The translations under genes were made by a program, and so were the position numbers. A stretch of DNA of 64,000 bases. Origin: Bacillota bacterium. Lineage in GTDB: Bacteria > Bacillota > Clostridia > Christensenellales > UMGS416. The stretch is taken from contig JAEZSE010000043.1 of NCBI GenBank assembly GCA_023421955.1, positions 1 through 64,000 on the forward strand. The letters run 5' to 3'. A model generated the notes under the pieces. That model searched no databases. It was given only the letters and a program-made list of their open reading frames with translations, and was not told where the DNA came from. Positions 7,179 through 14,072 of the stretch are shown one piece after another; positions within the stretch are counted from its first letter, which is position 1; each line of letters starts with the position of its first letter.

Positions 7179-7796
7179 TTAGTCAAGCAAAGCTGCCAGC
7201 TCCCCGATGGAGCTGACCGAAACATCCGCTGTGGCGCAGCACTCCCCGTGTGGGCCGAAAAAGATCGAATGGATACCGGCATTCCTGGCCGCCAGGATGT
7301 CCAGCTCCCGGTCACCGATCATCACCGCGGTGTCCTGATGCATCCTGTGTTTCTCCATGAGGTATCGGATCGCGTCGGGGCTGGGTTTTCGCGCAAAGCT
7401 TTGCGCTGACGTGATAAAGTCTGTGAAGCACACGGTTAAGCCATGGCGCTGCAACAGGTCAAACGTAGATTCACTCCGGTGCGTATACAGATAATTCGCC
7501 CTGCCCGACTCACAAATATGCCGCAATAGCGCATCAACGCCCGGGAATGGGTGGCACGCCTGCTTCTCCGCTTCCTGCCGGCGTTGCTTGTATTCCTCCA
7601 AAAAAGCTGCGTCCAAAGCGTGTTTCTCCCCATAATGCCTGAGCGCAACGGTCATGGAAACCCGCATGTAGCTCTCAATATCCTCAGGAGGCTCCACAAT
7701 GCCACTCTCCCGCAGCATGCGCTCAAACACTGCCGCCATCACCGGGTAGGTGTCAAACAGCATACCGTCAAAATCCCAGAGGATATGTTGATACAA
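7179..7796 (-). CDS. HAD-superfamily phosphatase (phosphoglycolate phosphatase-like)
   Basis: A soluble phosphohydrolase of about 205 residues. Motif I WDFDGMLFDT carries nucleophile Asp8 and acid/base Asp10. A four-helix cap follows, then motif II (YTHRS), motif III Lys in ARKPSPD and motif IV GDRELD. The start is inferred as TTG 7796, because GGGGAG is well spaced from it; GTG 7811 has no site. Middle gene of a dUTPase-HAD-MazG unit. The substrate is probably a small sugar- or nucleotide-phosphate, which is inferred only from the family and neighbours. Confidence 0.87.
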   Translation of the reverse strand: MYQHILWDFDGMLFDTYPVMAAVFERMLRESGIVEPPEDIESYMRVSMTVALRHYGEKHALDAAFLEEYKQRRQEAEKQACHPFPGVDALLRHICESGRANYLYTHRSESTFDLLQRHGLTVCFTDFITSAQSFARKPSPDAIRYLMEKHRMHQDTAVMIGDRELDILAARNAGIHSIFFGPHGECCATADVSVSSIGELAALLD

Positions 7797-7814
7797 TTTC
7801 TTACTCCCCACAGG

Positions 7815-8189
7815 CTAGCCACGGATCGCCGAAGCGTCATACCCAGTCTTACTCGACGCACCCAGCTGCCGGTCGAAGTTTTCCCGGTTCTTCTCAATGT
7901 AGCGCTCATACAGCTCCTGCGGGCTCATGCCGGCCTCCAGGCACATGCTCACAAAGAAGTGCAGCACATCCACCAGCTCCTCCTTCAAGGCGCTTTCATC
8001 CACCGGCTTGGGGTTCTTCCACCATTTGAAGTTCACCTCATCAAGCACCTCAGCCATCTCCGAGAGAATCGCCAGCGTGTGCTTCTGGATCCACTGCTCG
8101 TGGCTGATTCCGGTGAGGTTGCGGCGCTGCTTGATGTCATCATTCAACGCTTGCTGCAGGTCAAAGATATCGGAAAGGCGGTCGCGCAT
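7815..8189 (-). CDS. Dimeric dUTPase-type (MazG-fold) pyrophosphatase
   Basis: All-alpha dUTPase/MazG-superfamily protein of 124 residues. It probably hydrolyses dUTP to dUMP, keeping uracil out of DNA and feeding thymidylate synthesis. The metal motif is seen as EMAEVLDEVNFKWWK and later EELVDVLHFFVSMCLEAG. The NFKWWKN element is a hallmark of the dimeric dUTPases of phages and Firmicutes. ATG 8189 follows AAAAGGAGA; a longer form is unlikely. First gene of a three-gene unit with HAD and MazG-like genes. Confidence 0.85.
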   Translation of the reverse strand: MRDRLSDIFDLQQALNDDIKQRRNLTGISHEQWIQKHTLAILSEMAEVLDEVNFKWWKNPKPVDESALKEELVDVLHFFVSMCLEAGMSPQELYERYIEKNRENFDRQLGASSKTGYDASAIRG

Positions 8190-8223
8190 ACCGGGTTCTC
8201 CTTTTGATGAGCTATGCAAAACA

Positions 8224-8232
8224 TTGTAGCAC
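8224..8232 (-). promoter_or_regulatory. Extended -10 promoter element of the dUTPase unit
   Basis: Minus strand TGCTACAAT (8232-8224), an extended -10; no good -35. An 11-bp direct repeat TGAGCTATGCA flanks the region (8208-8218 and 8264-8274). Confidence 0.4.
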
Positions 8233-8300
8233 AGGAGGGGCACCTCTGCCACAGCAGGTGTTGTGAGCTATGCACGATGGCGAATTTGCCTAATTCCGCA

Positions 8301-8328
8301 TTGCGCTTGGCCCAGCGGGTTATATAAT
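8301..8328 (+). promoter_or_regulatory. Promoter of the GH95 gene
   Basis: TTGCGC (8301-8306), 16-bp spacer, TATAAT (8323-8328), leaving about 45 nt of leader before the ATG at 8381. Confidence 0.65.
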
Positions 8329-8380
8329 GGTAGTGGCAACATCAGGAAAACCGCACCAAAAACAACAGGAGAACAAACGC

Positions 8381-10612
8381 ATGAGGAAGCTTTGGTACAA
8401 AGCCCCCGCAAAAGACTGGAACGATGCGCTGCCCATCGGTAACGGCCGCCTGGGCGCAATGGTGTTCGGCACGGTGGAGCGGGAGCGCCTGCAGCTCAAT
8501 GAAGATAGCGTGTGGTATGGAGAGCCCATCGACCGCAACAACAAAGACGCCAGTCCCAACCTTGCGGAGATTCGCCGGTTGGTCTTTGAAGGCAAAATCT
8601 CCGAGGCGGAGCGCCTCGCCGCGATGGCACTGTCCGGCACGCCGGAAAGCCAGCGGCCCTATCAGACGATGGGCGATCTTTACCTGCGATTCGGGCACAA
8701 AGATGCCGACGCGACCGGCTACACCAGGGAGCTTGACCTGGATAACGCCGTCGCCCGCACCCGCTACACCGCTGGCGGCGTGACCTTTACGCGGGAGTAT
8801 TTCGCCACTGCCGCCGATCAGGTGATCGCAATCCGAATCACGGCGGACAAACCCGCCAGCATTTCGCTGGATGCCAGCCTGCGCAGGGGCCGCTTTCTGG
8901 ACGGCACCGGCAGGGTCTCCGATGACACGATCTATATGGACGTGAGCTGCGGCGGCGGTAAAGCCGTGCAATACCGCACGCTGCTGCGGGCTGTGGCCGA
9001 GGGCGGCGCGGTGAAGGCCATCGGCGAAAGCCTGGTGGTGGAAAACGCTGATGCCGTCACAATGCTGCTGAGCTGCGCCACCTCCTTCCGCCACGAAGAG
9101 TATCAGGCACAGGGCTTACGGCAGCTGCAGCAGGCAGCGCAGAAGCCTTACGCCGCGTTGCTGGCCGCTCACACCGACGACTACCGCCCATTCCGCATGC
9201 GCACCGAGCTTTGGTTAACTGGGGAAGACCTTTCCGCCCTCCCCACCGATGAGCGGCTGGCGCAGGTGAAGGAAGGCGCGGATGACCCAGATCTTGTGAA
9301 CCTCTACTTCCAGTTTGGCCGCTACCTGCTTACCTCCTGCAGCCGCCCCGGCACACTGCCCGCCAACCTGCAGGGCATCTGGTGCAAAGACATGACCCCG
9401 CCGTGGGACAGCAAATACACAATCAACATCAACACCGAGATGAACTACTGGCATGCCGAGGTGTGCAACCTGGCCGAGTGCCATTTGCCACTGTTTGACC
9501 TGCTGGAGCGCATGCGGGAGCCAGGCCGAAAAACCGCCATGGAAATGTATGGCTGCCGGGGCTTCACCGCCCACCACAACACCGACATCTGGGCCGACAC
9601 CGCCCCGCAAGATATCTATATCCCGGCCACTTACTGGCCGATGGGCGCAGCCTGGCTGAGCCTGCACCTGTGGGAGCATTATGAGTTCAACCCCGACAAG
9701 GCGTTCCTCCAAAAGGCATTCCCCCTCCTGCGGGAGGCCGCCGAGTTCTTCACCGATTACCTGGTGGAAGACAGCAAAGGCAGGCTCGTCACCTGCCCGT
9801 CGGTCTCGCCGGAAAACACCTACATCCTGCCCAGCGGCGCGCAGGGCCGCCTCTGCGCCGGGCCCTCGATGGACAGCCAGATCCTGCACCTGCTCTTCGC
9901 CCGCTGCATCGAGGCCGCCGAAATTCTGGGCATCCACGACGCATTGATCGATACACTTAAGGCCATGAAGGACAAGCTTCCCCAGCCGGAAATCGGCAAG
10001 CACGGGCAGCTCATGGAGTGGGCCGATGATTATGACGAGGCCGAACCGGGCCACCGCCACATCTCCCACCTCTTCGCACTCTACCCCGGAAACCTGATCT
10101 CCACCGCCAACACGCCGGAGCTGGCCAAAGCCGCCCGCACCACGCTGGAGCGCCGGCTTGCCAATGGCGGCGGCCACACCGGCTGGAGCAGGGCGTGGAT
10201 CATCAACCTCTGGGCCAGGCTGGGCGACAGCGCCAAGGCCTATGAAAACGTGATGGCGCTGCTCAAGAGCTCCACGCTGCCCAACCTGTTTGACAACCAC
10301 CCGCCATTCCAGATTGACGGCAACTTCGGCGGCACCGCCGGCATCGCCGAGATGCTGCTGCAAAGCCACGCGGGCCAGATCCATCTGCTGCCGGCGCTGC
10401 CAGCGCAGTGGGCGAATGGCAAAGTGACCGGTCTCCGGGCCAGGGGCGGGCTGGAGCTGGACATCCAGTGGAATAACGGCGCGTTGGAAACGGTCACGCT
10501 GCGCTCCGCTGCCGGCAGCACTGCAAAGCTCAGGATTGGCGAGCTGATCAAGGAAGTGGCGGTTGAAGCAGGCGGGCAAGTTGTGCTGGATGGGAAATTG
10601 AATAAGGTTTAA
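8381..10612 (+). CDS. Glycoside hydrolase family 95 (alpha-L-fucosidase or alpha-L-galactosidase)
   Basis: A 743-residue intracellular exo-glycosidase; no signal peptide. ATG 8381 follows AGGAG by eight bases; the in-frame ATG at 8327 lies within the promoter. The N-terminal beta-domain (about 1-240) starts with the family hallmark LPIGNGRLGAMVFG. A linker and the (alpha/alpha)6 barrel follow. Residues matching the GH95 catalytic set are present: Asn349 and Asn351 in NINTEMNYW, Glu478 in SVSPEN, and Asp646 in QIDGNFGG. Family members invert alpha-1,2-L-fucosides, and some plant-active forms act on L-galactosides of xyloglucan or xylan. With xylan enzymes next door, a plant side-chain target is plausible. 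Monocistronic, plus strand, with its own terminator. Confidence 0.93.
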   Translation: MRKLWYKAPAKDWNDALPIGNGRLGAMVFGTVERERLQLNEDSVWYGEPIDRNNKDASPNLAEIRRLVFEGKISEAERLAAMALSGTPESQRPYQTMGDLYLRFGHKDADATGYTRELDLDNAVARTRYTAGGVTFTREYFATAADQVIAIRITADKPASISLDASLRRGRFLDGTGRVSDDTIYMDVSCGGGKAVQYRTLLRAVAEGGAVKAIGESLVVENADAVTMLLSCATSFRHEEYQAQGLRQLQQAAQKPYAALLAAHTDDYRPFRMRTELWLTGEDLSALPTDERLAQVKEGADDPDLVNLYFQFGRYLLTSCSRPGTLPANLQGIWCKDMTPPWDSKYTININTEMNYWHAEVCNLAECHLPLFDLLERMREPGRKTAMEMYGCRGFTAHHNTDIWADTAPQDIYIPATYWPMGAAWLSLHLWEHYEFNPDKAFLQKAFPLLREAAEFFTDYLVEDSKGRLVTCPSVSPENTYILPSGAQGRLCAGPSMDSQILHLLFARCIEAAEILGIHDALIDTLKAMKDKLPQPEIGKHGQLMEWADDYDEAEPGHRHISHLFALYPGNLISTANTPELAKAARTTLERRLANGGGHTGWSRAWIINLWARLGDSAKAYENVMALLKSSTLPNLFDNHPPFQIDGNFGGTAGIAEMLLQSHAGQIHLLPALPAQWANGKVTGLRARGGLELDIQWNNGALETVTLRSAAGSTAKLRIGELIKEVAVEAGGQVVLDGKLNKV

Positions 10613-10655
10613 CGAGACTGCGAAACAATTAATCCCTAAAAGTTCTATGCCCTTT

Positions 10656-10693
10656 ACATATCGGGCGGCTCACTAGCCGCCCGATATGTTTTT
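10656..10693 (+). terminator. Terminator of the GH95 gene
   Basis: A perfect 15-bp stem (10656-10670 with 10675-10689) with a 4-base loop, then TTTTT (10689-10693). Confidence 0.88.
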
Positions 10694-10702
10694 GCCGTAT
10701 AT

Positions 10703-11023
10703 CCCTCCCTACCCTCCCTTAATAAGGGGGGATGTCGCTCGCAACGGCAGGCCTTAGCCTCCAGCCTTGCGCAATGTCGGCCTCTGGCCGATGTGCGAGC
10801 AAGGCTGAGCATTGCCAGGCAATGCGATGAGGGGGGATTTCTTAGCGGTGGCTTCTGTATTGCACTGAGATAAGATTTCATGCTTGCCGTTCAAATCCCC
10901 CCTGCCCCTGCGGGGGCATCCCCCCCTATTAGAGGGGGTGGGGATTGGTTCATCCCAGCTGTATTCTTGTCCCTACCCTCCCTTAATAAGGGGGGATGCC
11001 GCTCGCGAGCGGCAGGGGGGATT
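10703..11023. repeat. Cluster of family B palindromic repeats (three copies)
   Basis: Fills the gap between convergent genes. Copy 2 (10703-10841) is full length and matches 5045-5216. A short copy (10891-10947) is inverted relative to it, and another short copy (10971-11023) is again in the first orientation. Shared core: CCCTTAATAAGGGGGGAT followed by GGCAGGGGGGATTT. No gene is seen in this 460-bp gap. Confidence 0.75.
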
Positions 11024-11029
11024 TAACCA

Positions 11030-11061
11030 CAAGAACTCCCGGATCGCTCCGGGAGTTCTTG
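11030..11061. terminator. Hairpin at the end of operon A
   Basis: A perfect 14-bp stem (11030-11043 with 11048-11061) with a TCGC loop lies between convergent transcripts. The U-tract is short on both sides (TTGTT rightwards), so termination is likely but not classical. Confidence 0.6.
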
Positions 11062-11074
11062 TTCAATTGGTTGT

Positions 11075-12247
11075 TTAGAGCACCTGCGCCCATTCCTTCA
11101 ATGTCTTGCCAAGCTCATAGGCGAACTTGCGGATCGCCACGATGTCGCGCTGCTTAGCCGGCTGGGCGCGCCAATCGAGGATCCTAGCCGTGGGCGGGTC
11201 CAGCATGGGCACCATGTAGTTGGCCTCCAGCAGGTTGGCGGCGTATTCGGCAGCCTCCAAAATCTCATCGGAGGTGCGGTCCACATTCTTGAACAGGCCC
11301 CGCGTGTCGGTGAGCGCCTTTTCCAGCCCCTCGATGGCTTTGTAGACATAGCCCTCACGGTTGGGGTTGGGCTTGATGCGCGAGAGAGATCGGTTCACGA
11401 AGAAACCCATCAGCGCCGCGATGGCCTCGGGGTTGCGGATGGTGCCGTCACGATAGATGAGCCCGTGCACCTCGCCCCAGAACCCTTCCGACATCAGGCA
11501 GAACACATAGAAGCCCATCTTGCGCTCCATGCAGGTCTGGATGGCCAGGTCATAGGGATTGGCGCGGCAGAGGCAGCAGGTCTCAGAGTTGATCACCGGC
11601 TTGCCATACTTGCGGCCGATTTCTTCAGCCAGGTCGTAGTTTTCGGCGATGCGGGCACGGGTCTCGCGATAGTCGTGGAAGCAGAGCACATCCACCCACG
11701 CGGCGGAGGGCTCCAGGTGCCGCGCCTCGGTGTGGCCGATCGTGATGCAGCCCTCCGGGTCCAGCTCCTTAACCAGCGCGCAATAATGCCGCAGGAACTC
11801 GTTGATCTTGGCCCAGCGGATGGGCTTCTCGTCCTCCGGCGCGTCCTCCATCCAGAGGTTGCAGGAGGGCTCGTTCATCACGTCCCACATCAAAAGCCCC
11901 GGCTCATCCTTCAGCAGCAGCACCATGTCGCGCACATAGGCATCGCCCTTTGCGGCCCAGAACTCCGGCTCCAGGATCATCGGGTCCAGCGAGTTGCCGC
12001 CGAAGAGAATCTGCATCGTAGAGACTCCGTATTTCCAGCTGGTCCGGATCGTCTCCTGGATGCGCTTTTTGTTGCCCTCCGGGTCCTTGGCATAGATCAT
12101 ATAGTCGGTGAACAACCGGTTGGAGTTCAGGTTCAGCTTCTGGCAGTATTCCAACTGCTGCTCGAGCGGCATCGGGTCCTCCACCTTTTCAAAGCCCATG
12201 TGGATGCCCCGGATGTGGCTATAGTCCTTCAATGGCTTCATGCTCAT
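11075..12247 (-). CDS. GH5-like TIM-barrel glycosidase
   Basis: A 390-residue cytosolic protein with a clan GH-A layout. The acid/base candidate is Glu126 in WDVMNEPS and the nucleophile candidate Glu222 in KPVINSETCC; the barrel strand FHDY lies between them. ATG 12247 follows GGAGGGAG by about ten bases. It overlaps the preceding small Cys-rich gene by 29 bp and is the last gene of operon A. Distant from textbook cellulases: strand-7 SETCC is unusual, and the tail after residue 290 is a helical segment of unknown role. Likely a beta-glycosidase acting on imported hemicellulose fragments. Subfamily and substrate are not assignable from the sequence. Confidence 0.75.
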   Translation of the reverse strand: MSMKPLKDYSHIRGIHMGFEKVEDPMPLEQQLEYCQKLNLNSNRLFTDYMIYAKDPEGNKKRIQETIRTSWKYGVSTMQILFGGNSLDPMILEPEFWAAKGDAYVRDMVLLLKDEPGLLMWDVMNEPSCNLWMEDAPEDEKPIRWAKINEFLRHYCALVKELDPEGCITIGHTEARHLEPSAAWVDVLCFHDYRETRARIAENYDLAEEIGRKYGKPVINSETCCLCRANPYDLAIQTCMERKMGFYVFCLMSEGFWGEVHGLIYRDGTIRNPEAIAALMGFFVNRSLSRIKPNPNREGYVYKAIEGLEKALTDTRGLFKNVDRTSDEILEAAEYAANLLEANYMVPMLDPPTARILDWRAQPAKQRDIVAIRKFAYELGKTLKEWAQVL

Positions 12248-12536
12248 GCGGTTTCTCCCTCCTTTTGATCAGCAATGCCCAGCGGTCACCTTCTGCGTGC
12301 GGGCAGGTTCGGATTGCGCTCAGCGCCCGCAGCTCCACAAAGCACCCGCACTTCATGCACATCGTGCCGTCCACGCAGGCATCACAGGCGCGGCAGGCGG
12401 CCAGCCGCCGCTGGTAGGTGCCGTCGTCCACATTGTCCAGGCCGGTGCTGCGTTTGGCAGCCACCAGCTCCTCCAGATAACCCGGCGGCATTTCCCAGTG
12501 GCGCGGGCAGGTTGGGCAAGGCTCCGGGTTGTTCAT
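12219..12536 (-). CDS. Small Cys-rich protein (DUF6171-like) coupled to hemicellulase genes
   Basis: 105 residues with nine cysteines: CPTC near the N-terminus, then CRACDAC, MCMKCGCFVELRA and a final CPH. The spacing suggests a zinc-ribbon or other metal-binding knuckle. The pattern RLAACRACD...CGCFVELRA...CPH resembles, from memory, a small Firmicutes family labelled DUF6171; this was not checked. Its ATG overlaps the stop of the upstream GH51 gene (ATGA), and its 3' end overlaps the GH5-like gene, so it is translationally coupled on both sides. Function unknown. Confidence 0.8.
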   Translation of the reverse strand: MNNPEPCPTCPRHWEMPPGYLEELVAAKRSTGLDNVDDGTYQRRLAACRACDACVDGTMCMKCGCFVELRALSAIRTCPHAEGDRWALLIKRREKPHEHEAIEGL

Positions 12537-14026
12537 CCCAGCTCCACCGTGACCGATGCGATGCCGCAGGGCGGCAGCGTGACCTTCACCTCGCCGCCCT
12601 CGATGGCGACGGCCTGGAGCGCCTTGGCTGCCACGCGGTCGGGGTCATCGAAGGTGTTGTGATCGGTGGGCTTGCCCTCCAGCACGCGGCCGGTGGCCTT
12701 GACAGGCTTCTTGCCGGCGAAGTCCAGCGCCACATCGGCGTTGGTCTCGGTGGAAATGTTGACCAGCGTGATGGTGATCTTGCCGTCTTCGCCGATTGAC
12801 GCGGACAGATCCACCTGGGGCAGGTCGAGCTCCACCTTTTCCGGCTCGTCAGACCACAGCACCGGCAGGAAGTCGGCATCCTGGTGGCCTTGGAACAAGT
12901 CAAACACATGATAAGTGGGCGTCTTGATCATCTTGCCACCCTCGGTCAGGATGATCGCCTGCAGCACGTTGATCGTCTGGGCCAGGTTGGCCAGCTTGAT
13001 GCGGTCGGCGTGCTTCTGGAAAATGTGCAGCATCAATGCCGCGCAAAGCGCCGAGCGCATTGCATTTTGCTGGTAGAGGAAGCCGGGCACCGTGTCGGGC
13101 TCGTTGTCCACCCAGATGCCCCACTCGTCCACGGCCATGATAACCTTCTTGTCCGGGTCGTAGTAGTCCATGATGCTGATGCTGCGCTGGTAAAGGTCTT
13201 CTTTTGCAAAGGTGTTTTTGGCCGTCTGATACCAGCTGTGGTCGGAGAAACTGGTGCCGTTCATCTCCTCGCCGGGCTTCACATAGCAGTGGATGGAGAG
13301 CCCGCCCATGAGCATGGGGGGGATGTTCTTCATCAGGGTTTCTGTCCACTTGAAGTGCTCCGCGTTGTCGCCGCCGGCAATGCGGGTCACCGGCGGGGCC
13401 TTCCACCAGTCGATCTTGCCCATCACAGAGTAATTCTTCACATAGGCAGCGTAACGGCGGTATTCATTGGAATAGTAATCGGCGGTCATGAAGCCGCCGC
13501 AGCCCCAGTTCTCATTACCAATGCCGAAGAACTTCAGGCCCCAGGCCTTTTCGCGGCCGTTCTTGCGCCTGAGCTGCGCCATGGGGCTCTGGCCGTCGTC
13601 AGTCAGATACTCCACCCAGTCGCGCATCTCGCGCACGGTGCCGCTGCCCACGTTGCCGCAGATGTAGGGCTCGCAGCCGATCTGCTCGCAGAGGTCCATG
13701 AACTCATGGGTGCCGAAGTGGTTGTTTTCCAGCACGCCGCCCCAGTGCACATTGGTCATCGGAGGCCGAAGCTCCTTGGGGCCGATGCCCTCCATCCAGT
13801 GGTAATCGTCGGCAAAGCAGCCGCCGGGCCAGCGGATGTTGGGGGTCTTGATGGCCTTCATTGCCTCCACGATGTCGGTGCGGATGCCGCGAACGTTGGG
13901 GATTTTGGAATCCTCTCCGACCCAGTAACCGTCGTAGATGCACCGACCAAGGTGTTCGGAGAAATGACCGTAGATGTGCCTGTCGATCTTCGGGCCTCTT
14001 TTTCGGGTGTCAATGACCGCTTTCAT
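12533..14026 (-). CDS. GH51 alpha-L-arabinofuranosidase
   Basis: Removes alpha-L-arabinofuranosyl side groups from arabinoxylan or arabinan oligosaccharides with retention. 497 residues without a signal peptide. Hallmarks: IYGHFSEHLGRCIYDG near the N-terminus, RWPGGCFADDYHW, acid/base Glu172 in GIGNENWGCGG and nucleophile Glu301 in MAVDEWGIW. The C-terminal beta-domain runs from about 385. ATG 14026 is chosen; the upstream in-frame codons would extend into the GH120-like gene. It is about 46 bp downstream of the GH120-like gene and coupled to the Cys-rich gene. A second GH51 lies at 33-35 kb. Confidence 0.95.
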   Translation of the reverse strand: MKAVIDTRKRGPKIDRHIYGHFSEHLGRCIYDGYWVGEDSKIPNVRGIRTDIVEAMKAIKTPNIRWPGGCFADDYHWMEGIGPKELRPPMTNVHWGGVLENNHFGTHEFMDLCEQIGCEPYICGNVGSGTVREMRDWVEYLTDDGQSPMAQLRRKNGREKAWGLKFFGIGNENWGCGGFMTADYYSNEYRRYAAYVKNYSVMGKIDWWKAPPVTRIAGGDNAEHFKWTETLMKNIPPMLMGGLSIHCYVKPGEEMNGTSFSDHSWYQTAKNTFAKEDLYQRSISIMDYYDPDKKVIMAVDEWGIWVDNEPDTVPGFLYQQNAMRSALCAALMLHIFQKHADRIKLANLAQTINVLQAIILTEGGKMIKTPTYHVFDLFQGHQDADFLPVLWSDEPEKVELDLPQVDLSASIGEDGKITITLVNISTETNADVALDFAGKKPVKATGRVLEGKPTDHNTFDDPDRVAAKALQAVAIEGGEVKVTLPPCGIASVTVELG

Positions 14027-14072
14027 ATGCCGTATCCATCCTTTCAAACAATCGCAGCTTGTTTGTTTTTGC

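Noticed and set aside
10703..11023. A CRISPR array
   Set aside because: The repeats are few, of mixed orientation and length, palindromic throughout, and have no spacer pattern or cas genes.
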